Counted from the first letter of the stretch, positions 1 to 12,824 are shown. The stretch: DNA of 64,000 bases from Impatiens glandulifera (GCF_907164915.1 NC_061862.1:87158846-87222845), one strand, 5' to 3'. Numbers and translations are program-made. Notes: generated by a model from the letters alone, not told the origin.

Positions 1-360
1 TCTCGGTCCGGGCTAAGAAGCTTCGATCGAGGTGCTAAGGACTCTCGGTCCTTGGCTGAGTTTATTGGTTGGGGTGTAAAAACCACTACTCTGATCTAGC
101 CCTAGGCTAACTTCATTAGTCCCAAGTTTGGGAATTCTTCCTCGATGTCGAGATTCCTCGGTCCTGGGTTAGACCTCTTGGTCTTGAATGAAAAAATCAT
201 CGGTCGGACCTCTCGGTCCTATGTGAAGAACATCGGTCGGACCTCTCGGTCCTATGTGAAGAATATCGGTCGGACCTCTTGGTCCTAGCTCAAGAACATT
301 TGTCGGTCCTCTCGGTTCTAGGTTAGGATTTTTCGGTCGGACCTCTCGGTCCTCAAGAAC
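1..360. repeat. GC-richer minisatellite, about 33-35 bp unit
   Basis: Variants of CGGTCGGACCTCTCGGTCCT recur, most regularly at about 190-350, each followed by a short spacer such as ATGTGAAGAA. The repeats at 1-180 are more diverged. Base composition is clearly GC-richer than the flanks. The left edge lies outside the window. I see no coding potential. It could be the tandem part of a retrotransposon noncoding region, which I cannot confirm. Confidence 0.7.
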
Positions 361-880
361 ACCAAAATTGTCAGTTTTGCAATTTTGATTTGAGATTGAA
401 TTCTTCTATCCAATTGCCTGTATAGCTTCATAAATCTTTCAGGAATATGTAGACCATCATCTCAATGTATCAATTGACCTGGATGATGATCAATTTATTC
501 AAATAGTTTATAGCCAAAAATAGAGTTTTTGATTTTAAGTATGTTTTGAGGAGAAATTAGTTATCAAATAGTTTACTTATATCAAATATACTTGATTGGT
601 ACCAAAACAAGAACACTGTCTGTTCATTTGAACCAATTCAAAACTCAAAATTTTCAATTAATTTGAAAATTTTATTTTGGTCAAACATTATCCAAATAGT
701 TGTCCAACGTCATTACAATCATGTTGGAAAAATTTTGGGGTTGTGATTCAAGAGGATTAGCCCAAGAACAACAAACCCAATTTTTGAATTTTACCAAATT
801 TAAATTTGAGTTTTTCTGTTTAAGGTTGATTGATTGTCTCCAACCTAAACAAAAACAAACAAAAGGCTGCAAAAATGTGT
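361..880. other. AT-rich intergenic DNA, nothing recognised
   Basis: No domain, splice structure or repeat that I recognise. The short open frames on both strands have low-complexity translations and no family resemblance. Confidence 0.5.
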
Positions 881-1350
881 TAAGCGTGCCAAAACGTGTT
901 AAACGTGCCAAAAATATGTTCAGCATGTCAAAAACGTGTTAAATGTACCAAAACGTGTTAAACTTGTAAAAACATTTTAAATGTGTCAAAACGTATTAAA
1001 CATGTCAAAAACACGTTTAACGTGTCAAAATATCCCAAAGCATGTGAAAAATGTGTTAAACATATGAAAAACGTGTTGAACGTGTTATGCGTGCAAAAAT
1101 GGTTAAACGTGCCAAAAACGTGTGAAATAGATTAAAACGAGTGACATACTTGTTAAAACTAAAAATGTATTAAGCGAGTCAAAATAGGTCAAACAAATCA
1201 AATATTAGTTGAACAATTTAAAAACATGTGGAATAAGTCGAAAACGTATTAAATTAGGTAAAATGATTCGAAAATTTGTTACGGGTTAAAAACGTATTAA
1301 TAGAGATAAAAATATGTTAAACGGATAAAATTGTGTTAAATGAGTCAAAT
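881..1350. repeat. Degenerate short-period tandem repeat (AACGTGTTAAA type)
   Basis: Variants of AAAACGTGTTAAACGTGCC recur at an irregular spacing of about 17-22 bases for nearly 500 bases, decaying to the right. It runs directly into the hAT-like terminus, so it may be the internal part of the same non-autonomous transposon. Confidence 0.65.
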
Positions 1351-1378
1351 ACATGTTAAATAAAAAAATAAAAAAATA

Positions 1379-1510
1379 AATTGGGTTACCCAACCCATTC
1401 CATCTCATATTAGTAAATAACATGGGTTGAGTTATTAATTGGGTAAATTTAATTTGGGTTGAATATGGGTTGGGTAATACAGGTTGGGTTTACCTGCTTG
1501 CTCACCCCTA
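1379..1510. mobile_element. Probable hAT-type non-autonomous element, right end
   Basis: The stretch repeats GGGTTGGGTAA-like words and ends in TGCTCACCCCTAG at about 1498-1510. That resembles the inverted terminus (CTAGGGGTGAGCA on the other strand) common on plant hAT elements and MITEs. I could not pair it confidently with a left terminus or an 8-bp target duplication, so the element limits are not set. Confidence 0.4.
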
Positions 1511-1541
1511 GCTGTATTATGGTATACTGGATATTACGACT

Positions 1542-1622
1542 GATGATGACAACGAAGAAGATGTCAATGATGATGACAATGAAGAAGATGTAAATGATAA
1601 TGACAACGAAGAAGACGATGAT
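1542..1622 (+). repeat. 27-bp repeat x3 encoding an acidic Asp/Glu/Asn tract
   Basis: Three 27-bp units (GATGATGACAACGAAGAAG and variants) lie just outside the hAT-like terminus. In one plus frame they read as nine-residue acidic repeats (DDDNEEDVN type). The frame opens after a stop at about 1508 and closes at about 1643. It is too short to call a gene. It could be a relic acidic protein tail or an ordinary minisatellite with a period divisible by three. Confidence 0.45.
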
Positions 1623-1643
1623 CGAACACAACGAGCATGGTGA

Positions 1644-4600
1644 TAATGAGCAAAGGTTTTTGTGTGCTTAATTTGATTTTTTGGTGATCTCTTTCTTGGT
1701 ACGGATATTTTTTATTTATTTATTTTAATTATTATTTATATTTCTTGCGGAATTGAATTTGTGTGGATCTTATGATTATGAAGAGTACTATTAGTAAAAT
1801 TATTTATTTATCCATATTATTTTTTTGTGTGGAGTTTGATTTTTAAATTTGTTTTTACAAGTGTTACTTAGTCTTCTAAATTTGTAGACAATAATTGGAA
1901 TGATTTGTTATGGTTATATGATCTTTACATGCATCCGTTTTCCTTCCCAATGTCCTTGGGTTGAATTTGAGGCATCAGGTGCTTTAATAAGTACTAATAG
2001 TTATAATATATCCCAGAAGTTGTTTAAGTATGTTTATTTATTTAAAAAATGAGATGGTGGATAAATATTTTTAATATAAATAAAGTTATGATATAACTTG
2101 TCACAAGTTTAACAAAATAAATTTACTAATAAATGAATACAACATTTAGTTTATTAAAAAATAAAGAAATACAGTTGAATGAAATCAGTATTAATCTTAG
2201 GGGTAATTGGATAGAGGGTTTTATACCTAGGATTCCGAGACATGTAATTAATTAGGGTGTTTGTTTTATGGTAAATTTTGTTTCTATTTTTTTTTAGCTT
2301 CATAGCTTACACCATTATGAAATTGATATGTTTCTCTTTCTGGTTTAGATTTGCATTTCTTTTCCTTCAATACCTTCTCAATGTTTCTCTTATAATTTTC
2401 AAAATTTTTATCAATGTCTCGTGTTCACAATGAGTTTCTTGAACCGGTTTTTTTTTTTTTTTTTTTTCAAAATTAGCTTACTTTCTCTAATTATGTGATC
2501 AATCCATTCATTTTTGGTGCTCTTGAAACTTGTGGAGGGTTGGTTATCATGCTCTTTTTTATATTTCTTCCTCGTTCAGAAAACTAAAAAGAGTTCTCAG
2601 ATTGGGATCTCTCGAGCTTCGACATAACTCGGGGAATGAATTGCATAAGTATCTAAGAGCTTCCATAAAATAAATAACCTATGGTATGATCTCCATTGTT
2701 TCTGAATGACATTCCAATTTAAAATTCTCGACTAATAGAATCTCATCCCAAATTGTCTCTTTACCGTCTCTCTTGTGGTAATCAACTATTAATATCCTCG
2801 TTGAAAAATAATGCGTCTCTATTTTTTTATTTGTTTATAAACATTCATTTTTTTTGTTTTTTTCATCCTTGATATAATGAAAAATGAATCTTATTTGTGT
2901 AGTTGACCAAGCTTGAAAATAACTTTTAGATGAAGAAATTTCTAATGATTTTGTAAAAAAATTAAAAAGATATTTGAGTTGATTCTAAATTAACAATGCA
3001 TCTGTCTACAAATGATCACATTTAAAATTAGAACGAAGAAGTTATAGACATTACAAGATTGAATTATTTCAAATAATTATTGCCAACAAAACACAAGTAT
3101 TCTTCCTTCCATTGAGCTGTTTAGTTTTCATTGTTTTAAAGTTAAACCAAGAACTTTGTTTTTGTTTAAAATCACTCCCGGCTAGCTGACCCAATATCAA
3201 AATCTGACCTAGAAAATATATACGGAAGCCCCTGAACTTTTAAATGTAATTGATTTGGTCTACAAACTTGATTTTGTCGTGATTTATGATCTTAGAGTTT
3301 GTTTGTTTGTTTTCAAAATTAAATTGATATGTGGGATTAAGAAGAAATACATATAAATAAATAAAATTGGAAAGTTTAACAGCCCTAGGTCTTTCTAAAA
3401 CCCTTAAGTTACTATATTCTTTTCATTTATTTAATGAAAACATACCAAATTTTTTATAAAATTAAGCTTTTTATTTATTTTTTTCATGCAAGATTATTTT
3501 CATAAGGTATAACTATTATTTTTTTTATGTGGGATTAAGAAGAAATATCTTAATTCTATTTCATCTCTTCAAAGTTGAAATATCATCTTAATTTCTTTAT
3601 ATTTCATTACAAGTTGAACCAAATCAAAAAAATATATTTTCGATTATGTGATCATTTGGACATATATCAAAGTTTGTAAATTATATATATACTAAACTTT
3701 AAGATCCTATAAACTTTTTTCCTATTTATAGGAATATCAGGATCCCACCGTACCGGGATATTTTATTATCAGAAAAAATTTAAGTTTAAATTTATTTTCT
3801 TATCTATATATTTAATAATCTTTAATCTAAGATTTTAAAAATTTATTATTTTTTTATCCACAATCATTTATTCTCTCTTTCAAAATAATAATTATTCTCC
3901 CACAAAATAAGTATTCTTTCCTCTCTTTTAATTAATTTTTTATTGTTTTTATTTTCTCTCTCATAAAATATATAATAATAAAAATTTATTATTTTTTATA
4001 TTTTATATGTTAATAATAAAAAAGAATATATATAATTTATATATAATGAGAGAAAAAAATAATTAAAAGTTATAAAAAATAAATAAAAAATATATATAAT
4101 TAGAGAGAAAATATTTAAATAAAGTAAAAAGAAAATTTAATTATTATTATTATTAATTTTTATAAGTTAAGTATATTTATAAAAATTGTCTATATTCTCC
4201 GTTCAAATAGTTATTCGTTTCTCTCTTTTAATTATTTTTTATTTTTTCTCTCATATATATATATAAATTTTTATTTCTCTTATATATATTTTATCTCTTA
4301 ATAATAAAAAATAATATATCTAATGAGATTAAAAAAGTTAATTAAAAAATATAAAAAAGTTAAATATAATATATATATATATATATTATAATGACATTTT
4401 ATCGATTTTTTAGAAAATAAAATAAAACAATAGATTAAATATATAGCTCGCAAACACACTTAACAATTTAATCAGGCGTAAAATTTGCTCGAAGGAACTT
4501 AGGGTTAATATTCAACTCTTATTGTCGCTAGGGCTAGAGGGTCATTTTATATTTATCATATATAATAATTGTTTTTATGAGTATAATTAATTTGTTAGTT

Positions 4601-4784
4601 AATATAAATATTAACTAATTGATAATAAATATTAAATACAAAATATATAGGCATACATAAAATTGTTTCAACAATTTAAATGGTCTAATAGTTAAAATGT
4701 TCACATTTCATGCTTAAGATTAGGGTTCAAATCTCAACAAATATGAATTTAAAAGTGAGTATTATAAATATTTAAGAGATGGTG
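1644..4784. other. AT-rich intergenic DNA
   Basis: About 3.1 kb of AT-rich sequence with poly-T runs (for example near 2448-2467), (TA)n stretches and short palindromic AT blocks. No exon-like frame, RNA gene or complete transposon was recognised. Confidence 0.55.
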
Positions 4785-5245
4785 TGAGATCAAGAGATGA
4801 GATTCGATCGGGTGGTTTGTCGGTCGATAGATAAAGAGACATATGAAAAAGTGTGAGTCACAAGAGATCGACTAAGATTGGTCGGTGGTTTGTCGATGGA
4901 ATAAAAGAGGCGTATGAAAACGTGTGAGTCACGAGATGAGGATTGATGGTTGGTTTGACGAGGGAATGAGATGTTGATTGACCGAGTATATGAATTAGAT
5001 GTTGATAAGGAGATGAGATACGATCGTGAGGTTTGTCGGTCGAGGGATAAAAAAATGTGAGTCATATGAAAAAGTGTGAGTCACAAAATGTCTTGATAAG
5101 ATTTGTGAGTGGTTTACCGAGGATAAAGAGACATGAAAAAGTGAGTCACAAAAATATGGTCGATTGGAGGGATTGGTGGTTGGTTTGACGGGGGATAAAA
5201 CGTGTGTGAAAATGTGTAATGTCACGAGATGAAATGTCGATTGGT
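4785..5245. repeat. Degenerate tandem repeat, unit about 60-75 bp
   Basis: Words such as GAGATGAGATTCGATCG, GGTGGTTTGTCGGTCGA, ATGAAAAAGTGTGAGTCAC recur in the same order about six or seven times, with small length changes between copies. Minus-strand open frames across it give serine/threonine-rich repetitive peptides explained by the repetition. I read it as noncoding minisatellite. Confidence 0.7.
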
Positions 5246-5983
5246 TTGCCGAAGTGAGGATAAATATAATAGTGTAAAGCACGTCTAACATTATTTTAGA
5301 TAAGAGAAAAATGTATGACACAACTTTAAGTAAAAATCTCTAGATCAATTTATCGTATAATTATACATATAAATGGTGTAATTGACTTGATTCTTACTAA
5401 GAAGAAATTTATAATTTTTAAAAAAAAAATTAAACTTATAAATTATTTTTTTTTATATATTTGATAAATTTTAAAATATATTTTAATATTAAAATTTTGG
5501 ATTAAAATAATATTAAAATTTTAGATTAAATTTAATTTTTATAAATTAAATTTAATTTTAAATTAATTAAATTTTAATAATATTAATTTATCTAAAATAT
5601 TTTTCAGTAATGATATATGTGATAAAATATTAAATTTTAAATAAATAATGGTCTAATTATATATTTTTTTTAATTATATATTTTTTTAATTACTAAGAAG
5701 CCCAATTTAAAAATGATTATTTATTAATAAAAGAAGTTGTGTTAGATTAAAGACAAAATAAACAGATTAACACATAAAAGAAACCATTACTAACCAAAGA
5801 TTTTGGTAGATAATCCATTAATATCATAAACCACAAAACATAATCTCCTTCCGTTTTATTTCAATATCCCTCCTAACACACACATGACACTTTACAAACT
5901 CTGATTTCTTTCCTACACACACACTGACACACAGCTTACATTACATAATCATGGTTGAGATCAATTCAAACAGACAAATTTGT
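5246..5983. other. AT-rich DNA downstream of the P450 gene
   Basis: AT-rich and largely low complexity from 5400 to 5700. The last 150-200 bases before 5984 should hold the P450 3' untranslated region, since that gene runs leftwards. No further feature is supported. Confidence 0.5.
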
Positions 5984-7725
5984 CTAAGCCCTAACGACGG
6001 CCTTGCAAACCAGAGGGCGTTCCATCTCCATTGAAAGCTTAAGAACCTCAGACAAATCAACAGCTTCATCCTCGACAGGCATCCATTTGAAGTTCTGAAG
6101 CATCTGTCCAAGCCAGAGTTGAACAGTTGCCAAACCCAAAGCTTTCCCAGGACAAACCCTCCTTCCGGCGCCGAAGGGAGCCAACCTTAGATCAGAACCC
6201 ATGATGCTAACTTCCTCCTCAACAAACCTCTCCGGCCTGAACACACCGGCGTCAGCCCACACCTTCTCATCGTGGGTTATAGCCCACATGTTGACCATGG
6301 CAGTAGTTCCGGCAGGGATAAAGTGACCGCCGGCGAGTTTGGTATCGTGAATTGCCAGCCTTGCCCATGAGAGAAGAGGACCCGGAGGATGCATTCTGAG
6401 TGTCTCTTTGACAATAGCCTGGAGGTATGGTAGGTTTTGGATGTCCTGGTCGGATATCGGTCGGTTTAGGGCGTCGATTTCGGCCTGAGCTTTGGATTGT
6501 ATGTCGGGATGAAGGACCATTCTTGCGAGAATCCATTCAAGGAGAATGGCAACTGTGTCTGTTCCTCTGAAAATCATTTCCTGAAATAAATAAATAAATA
6601 AATAAAGAGAGACGGTCAGTCAGAGATTGAAATCTTTTTTCTCTACAAAAGAAAGAGCAGGGGAATCCATCCCAAAAGCTAGCATTAATCAAAATAAAAC
6701 GTTAATTAATTCTTAAAAGAGAAGAGAAAGAGAATGAATGATACCCAAAGAACAGCAATCATGTCAGAGTCACTAAGCTTGTTCTCATTCTCCAAATCAA
6801 GCAAAACATCAACGAAATCACCGGAGCTTTCGACGTCGGTTACAGCACCTTCATCATTCATACGCTTCATCTTATGATCATCAATGATCTTACCAACAAA
6901 AACATTCACCCTATCAACCAAAGCCTTGCATCTCTTCCTCACACCTTGAAGATCCATCCAACCCAGAAGTGGAAAATGATCACTCCAGTTAAAGATACCC
7001 AACAGTTCATAACCTTCACTAACAAGGCTTTCAAGCTGAGCAGACTCGGCTCTGTTTTGATCAAACTCGTAAGATTTCCCAAACACAGTCATCATCACAT
7101 TGTTTAACGATCCAAAATGCAAGATGCTTTTGATTCCAACACGACCATCTACAGCCATCGAACTCTTCACCTGATTAACCATCTTAAGCCCAGCCTCAGC
7201 GCGAAACTCACCCGCAGCGTTGATACGTCTAGGACTGAACAGATAAGTCGCTGAAATCCTTCTCAGATTTCTCCAGTACTCACCGAACGGAGCGAACCCC
7301 ATCGCCCGATGAAAAAGAAGCTCGTAAGCAGATTCTTTCACCGGACGGTCGGCGAAGGCGGAGCTACTGAGGATTTCTTTCGCCGTTTCGGGTTCGGACG
7401 AGATAATAAAACGGGTGAAACCGATAGAAAACGCCATAAGCTGGGTGGCCTTTAAGCTTTCAGACAGCTTAGCCAGGGCACGATGAGTAAGAGAGCCAGT
7501 GAAAGTGAAAACAAGTCCTAGTAAAGGTAACCCAGATGGGCCAGGTATGGCGGATCCCTGCTGGGACCCTAGTCGGCTTTTGGAAAGAGCCCATGCTAGA
7601 CCGCCGGGAGCCAGGAAGAGAAACGAAACGGCGGCGAAGAGAGAAGCAAAGAGGATGAAATCAAAGGTGAGTAAAGAAGTGTAACCGGCCAAGGGACCGA
7701 AGAGGGAGAGAATTTCAGGAGTCAT
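5984..7725 (-). CDS. Cytochrome P450 CYP78A5 (KLUH)-like, two exons
   Basis: Exon 1 is 6745-7725 and exon 2 is 5984-6580. The 164-base intron (6581-6744) is GT-AG, phase 0, at the usual CYP78A position just before the I-helix. The joined frame is uninterrupted, about 525 residues, a normal CYP78A length. An N-terminal hydrophobic anchor (residues about 15-45) is followed by the CYP78-type PGGLAWAL segment and PGPSGLP hinge. Exon 2 shows I-helix FRGTDTVA, K-helix ETLR, PERF, and the heme-binding loop [14 protein letters not shown] with its cysteine ligand. CYP78A enzymes are ER-anchored plant monooxygenases. CYP78A5/KLU promotes organ and seed growth through a mobile signal whose chemistry is unsettled. 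The motifs and the long conserved stretches shared with the KLU type ([20 protein letters not shown]) support the assignment, although CYP78A7 and relatives are close. The gene appears intact and is the best-preserved host gene here. Confidence 0.93.
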
Positions 7726-7772
7726 TCTTCTGTTATGGAAACTATGGAGAGTGCGAAGAAGCGAAGCGGCGG

Positions 7773-7779
7773 TTAAATA
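7773..7779 (-). promoter_or_regulatory. TATA-like box upstream of the P450
   Basis: TATTTAA on the minus strand, about 50 bases upstream of the predicted ATG at 7725. The leader would be short. This is a positional inference only. Confidence 0.3.
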
Positions 7780-7841
7780 GTAGAGGAGGGGATGGAATGG
7801 AAATGAGTCCCCTTTCCTTAAATTTTATTATTCATTTAAAT

Positions 7842-8150
7842 GAATTAATAAATATTTATCTCTAAGATAAGTATGATTATTATTTAAAATAAACTATGGT
7901 AGTAAATAATAATCTTATCTAAATAATTGATACATGTCATATTTTTTAATAAAAATTCTTAAGTTTACCTAAAAATTTATTAAAAAGTCCTTTTTGAATT
8001 AATAAATATTTATCTCTAAGATAAATATGATTATTATTTAAAATAAACTATGTTAGTGAATAATAATCTTATCTAAATAATTGATACATATCATATTTTT
8101 TAATAAAAATTCTTAAGTTTATCTAAAAGTTTATTAAAAAAGTCCTTTTT
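7842..8150. repeat. Direct tandem duplication, about 154 bp x2
   Basis: The block beginning GAATTAATAAATATTTATC at 7842 is repeated at 7996 with few substitutions, both copies ending in AAAGTCCTTTTT. It lies just upstream of the P450 promoter, so allelic copy-number differences could alter promoter spacing. Confidence 0.85.
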
Positions 8151-9149
8151 TCATTCACTTTTTTATTTTTTTTATTCAAATCAATCAAATCTTTAATTAA
8201 AATTAATTATGTTTATTATAAAAAATAAATGATAAAAAAGTTAACTTTTTTTGTAAAGTTTATCTAAATTTATTTTTGTGATTCACTTTTCACTTTAAAA
8301 AAAAAAATTAATATTTAAATCAAAAGATTATTTTATTATAAAAAGTTGATAAAATATTTATGTAATCAAATATAAAAAATTATTATAAAATTTCTTTTTC
8401 ATCCACTTTTTAACTTAATTTTTTTTTAAGATTATCTAAATCTTCAATATTTAAATCAAAATTAATTATGTATATTATAAAAAATTAGAAAAACAATAGT
8501 AACTTATCTAAACATTCTTTTATTTAAAAATATTTTATCTAAGTCAAATAAATCTTTAGATAAAAATTAATTATATCTATTAAAAAATTGGAAAAAAATA
8601 ATAACTTGATCCAAATTGTAATCGATCATTCCCGATAAGGTTTTCCTCACTCGATAATCGTTTCCCATATGATGAATCAAAATGATAAGATTGACTAAAG
8701 TACATTTAAAAATGTCAATTTAGACTAATTTTGATTTTTTTAAAATTGTTACATAATTTATTACTCGAGAGATTATGAAAAAAAATTGAGCTTGTTCAAA
8801 CGAGTTTTAGAGATTATATTACTGGTTCAAAGCTTGATTACATACAAGAAATGGCTACAACGCGCTATGTCACGCGTGAATGTCACATAACAGTCTCTAC
8901 TTTAAACTTTTGGTCATTTAAAAAAATATTAGTGTACACCATATTTATTTATTCAATCCTAGGGCATATGTCTAAAGATAAATTCAAACATAAACATTTG
9001 TCTAATTTTGTATCGTTATGTTAATAGGTCATTCATCTATATCATTGGTCCTAAATCTAAAATAATAATAAAAACTCATAATACTTATAAACAAGTAACG
9101 GAGTCTCGAAAACAAATGTTTCTATCTTTTTTCTTTTACAGTAGAACTA
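8151..9149. other. AT-rich intergenic DNA left of the Tat element
   Basis: Several diverged copies of the words found in the 154-bp duplication (AAGTTTATCTAAA, TTCACTTTTTA) continue to about 8600. Beyond that nothing is recognised up to the CACTC target duplication at 9150-9154. Confidence 0.5.
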
Positions 9150-9154
9150 CACTC

Positions 9155-11248
9155 TGTAGACACTCATTTTTCACTCCCCCAATTTTATAGTTTATGCTTT
9201 TATTAAATCTGAGCCTATAAAATATTTTGAATTCATTCATGGGCTCATTGCACGATTTATTTTAAAGAAGATTACTTTTAGAACAATTGAGTGTCGAAGA
9301 TAATTGATTTTAGATTCTTAATAAGTTAAGGTAGTAATTTGTCTATGTTACAACACTTAGGGAAGTTATTATACTTAGAATATTTAGGGTTTTATTTAAT
9401 TAATTACCTTGAGTATTTAAAATATATATTTTACAAAATATGTATTACCGTTTTTTTATAAAAGTTTGTTAGATTAGTTTGTTAGATTATGTTTTGCAAT
9501 TTAATTATTTGACTTAATTAGTTAGCATTTTATTATAATTAAAATTGTTCCTTAGAAATAGGAATAATTAATAATAATAAAATTACTTTCTTTAATTGTT
9601 TGTTTTAATTTTATTTCTTTTGTAAGATAAAAGGAAATGAGTCAATCCAAGATCCACATGCAATTTCCGGACCAGATTTGTGAATATGGCCAAGAAGATC
9701 CAAATCAAAGGCAAGTCAACCCGAAGTAAGGCCAAGGAAATGATCCAATTGACGGATCCGACCGATGACCCGACTAATGGACCGACCCATGCCCAAGATC
9801 CGGCCCATGAAATCAAATGCTAAAAAAGAATTAGGTGAAGGCAGCGGTCACCTTCTTGATGGTGACAACCACAAATCTTGAAATGTTGATCCTATCATGT
9901 GCAGTCAAAGAAAGAAAGGGAAGATTCAAAAAAAAAAGGGAAGAAGTTGCAAAAAAGAAATTTTCAACCGTGTATGGAAGAAAAGATTGAAAGCTTGGTC
10001 ATTTTTTATTAAAAACTAAAATGACCAAGTATTATATCATTATTATTAAAAGCTTAAATCCTATTGGATATTACTTGACATTTAGTGACATGTTAAGTGG
10101 AGATTGATAAATTTCTTTAAACATTTGTATATGTTTAAAAGAGAAATCTCATTCCAACTGTCAAGTGTGTTAAATGGGACTTTGGGCCCTAAGGTTTCAT
10201 AGCTTTACCTATAAATACCCCTCTTAACACCATAGAAAAGGGTTCTTCTCTCTCTTTTCACATTTCATGTGTTCTTATTCTTCTTTTCAAAACCCCACAT
10301 TTTAATATTCAAGTGCCTTTAGGCTTCCCTTTTTGAAATAAAAGAGTTCATCCAATTGAGTCAAGAAAGCAACCATCTTTGTAAGCTTCTTGACTTCACC
10401 TTTAGTTTTTGTCTTCATATAATAAGATTGTTTTTGGTTTTTCTATTATATAATATGATTGTAAGTATGATTATTAGCTAATTAGGTCTTTAACTTTATG
10501 TATGATTTATGTAAACATTAATAACATATTTAACATGTAAATAAAATAAAATATAACTAAAAAAATAGAAAGTTTAATGTAAACAAGAGGTTAAAAATAA
10601 TGTTTTCTTTGTACAGTTTTATTATAATTATTATATTATTATTATTATTATTTGAATAATTAGATCTATTGGATCATTTAATTTGAAGAACCCTAAGTAA
10701 AAAATTTAAAAAAAAAATTTGTTTTCTTTGTACAGTTTTATTTGCTTTAGTTTTCTTTTGTCTTTCTTTATTTTATTTTTTGTATCTAATGCAAACCCTT
10801 TAAATGATTAAAATGGAAAAAGTCTAAAATGTAAAGCGTAAGAAATTTAAAAAAATGCCAAAATTAATTAGTAGATACCTTAGGGGCGTTGTGAGACATA
10901 GCGTCTAAAAACCCTTTCCCACACGTAACTAAACGCCGAACTCACATCTCTTAATTTCTTAATTTTTGAAATTAGGTGGCGACTCTCTAGTCGTGAGGTT
11001 AATTAATATTGAAAAAAAGTTAAAAAAGACCTATTACATATTTCCCATTAAAAAACTCCCAATCTCTCCTAGATTCGACGGAAAAGTAATATATGGACTT
11101 GTCTACAAAGTCTCATTTTTAAAACTTCAATTTTTTTCAAACATTAAAATTTATTCCCCTCACGTTTTCAAAAAAATATTTTTTTTAAAGAGTGTCCCAG
11201 AATTTTCAAACTCTGCGGTCGATCAATTTTTTTTTTAAATCGATCACT
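9155..11248 (+). repeat. 5' LTR of Tat-1
   Basis: Starts TGTAGACACTC and ends ATCGATCACT, a decayed form of the ATCGATCACA end seen in the 3' copy. About 2.09 kb. It contains the promoter (10210) and ends six bases before the PBS. Confidence 0.92.
10210..10217 (+). promoter_or_regulatory. TATA box in the Tat-1 5' LTR
   Basis: TATAAATA after CATAGCTTTACC. The same box sits in the same context in the 3' LTR (21834) and in the Tat-2 LTR (25783), so it is conserved across copies and probably marks the U3/R promoter. Confidence 0.7.
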
Positions 11249-11254
11249 ATTTTC

Positions 11255-11273
11255 TGGCGACTTTGCTGGGGAC
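11255..11273 (+). other. Primer binding site of Tat-1
   Basis: TGGCGACTTTGCTGGGGAC follows the 5' LTR after a six-base spacer. Tat-2 has the same site with one difference (27282). Sites of this type in Ogre/Tat elements are usually assigned to a tRNA-Arg. I could not check complementarity to a tRNA here. Confidence 0.8.
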
Positions 11274-12473
11274 ATTCGACGTTTGACTTCAAAGTAATTT
11301 TGGCCAAGTATTTAAAATTTCTCACGCTTTAATTCATACTCCATGTTCACATTAATTGATTATTTGCATGAGACTTGGAGCTCCAACGTGGAGGTGTGTG
11401 GGTATACATCATTGGATGAAGCTCACACATCTATATTTTATGTGCTAAGGGTAGTCAATGTGAATGACATCCTCAACTCTTGCCTTGAAGGCTTTTTGTG
11501 TAATTTGAGAGTTGAGAAAAACAATAGGAAAAAATACGGATTAACCCTCTCTTCTTTTTAAATATCCCCTACTATTGAAAACAAAGGATTTTGAAATAGA
11601 GGTGAGGGGGATGTCCAATTGAGAACTCCCCTTACATCGAGAGATCCCTTTTGGGATAGTATCCTTGTCGGTGGAACAACTCTCTCTTAAGTCATTTCCA
11701 ACTTTAGAACAAAAATCCAAAAAGCCAATTCTACTAAGTCGTTGTCTCGTCTCATCCTGTCGAGCAACAAAGCCACGTCACGAAGCCCTTTACTTGACTA
11801 TTATATATGATAAATACATGTATGCATATAGATATTTCTAGACGCTCAATTTATCCATACAAAGTTTTTTTAAAATTCCATGAAACATGTGAACAATTTC
11901 GAAACTTTGAGGCTAAACCTAATAACTTTAAAGGAGTAAAATCGAGGAAACCTAGAAAAGCTAAAAGAGGAATCTAATCTAACTAGTTTTCTTTCTTTGT
12001 GTCTTTACTACTCAGCCTCTCAGCGTAAGATGTAATCAACAAAGACGCGTGAGACACAAAGACGATCAAGAGAGACACATGAGGCGCAAAGACGATCAAG
12101 AAAGACGAAAAGACTTGAAGATTCGAAGACTTAGACTAGATTTCTTTATGCTTGAAATGTAAATCTCTTTATGAAGATACATGACCGACATTGTAACGAA
12201 AGGATGAGGGGTGCTTGCTTTCTTTTCTTATTTTATTTTATGACTTGAGTTTGTGATTTTATCCATAACATTTAGAATTTTAATAAAATAACTCATTCTT
12301 ATTTTACTCATCCTTTTCTACATGTTATATATTGTGAATGGGTAAATTGAGCGTCTATTACGTGTTAGGGATTATGTGCATACGAGCAACGCATCGCTTA
12401 TTTTATTTGATAGAGATTTCGAACTGACTTTGTTCTCTTGAACACATCATACTCATATTCATCATCGTTTACA
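11274..12473 (+). other. Untranslated leader of Tat-1
   Basis: About 1.2 kb between the PBS and the first gag-like ATG. The same leader is present in Tat-2 (27301-28496) with high similarity, including words such as GGTGTGTGGGTATACATC. Short open frames in it are not preserved between copies, so I treat it as noncoding. Confidence 0.7.
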
Positions 12474-12623
12474 ATGATTAACCCACCAAGAAGGTTCAAT
12501 GGGTCAGTTCATATAAAGTTAGACCATCTTCGTGATACGCTAATACAATTGGGGCAATATCTTGAAGACCTCACCGCAGAAATCAAAACTTACGCGACAA
12601 TCAAACCCCTTTTTAATTCGTGA
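12474..12623 (+). pseudogene. gag N-terminal remnant, Tat-1
   Basis: A 49-codon frame beginning MINPPRRFNGSVH, ending in a stop. Tat-2 carries the same start (MTNPPRRFNESVH at 28497), which supports it as the true gag start. The following 200 bases contain a 31-bp direct duplication (about 12711-12772) and stops. The bulk of gag (capsid, zinc knuckle) and protease, usually several hundred residues in Tat elements, is absent. This copy therefore cannot supply its own particle proteins. Confidence 0.65.
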
Positions 12624-12824
12624 TCGGGGGGAACCATATGATTGACAGGACGTACTGAAAGGAATGCACAAACTCTTCCATGAAAGCGAGCCAGGATCAA
12701 GGAACAACTCTAAAGACGACGCATACACAAGACCTTCAACTCTAAAGACGACGCATACACAAGACCTTCTAAGCCATTCAGGCCAAAAGAGTTAATCCAC
12801 ACAGACTCTGATATTGAAGACGTC

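Noticed and set aside
4790..5321. Overlapping Ser/Thr-rich minus-strand frames
   Set aside because: They follow the degenerate 60-75-bp tandem repeat and have no splice structure or family match.
7499..7684. Plus-strand frame opposite the P450 N terminus
   Set aside because: Antisense shadow of the P450 coding strand with no independent support.
11343..11561. 72-codon frame in the Tat-1 leader
   Set aside because: Not preserved in the collinear leader of Tat-2, which has indels breaking it.
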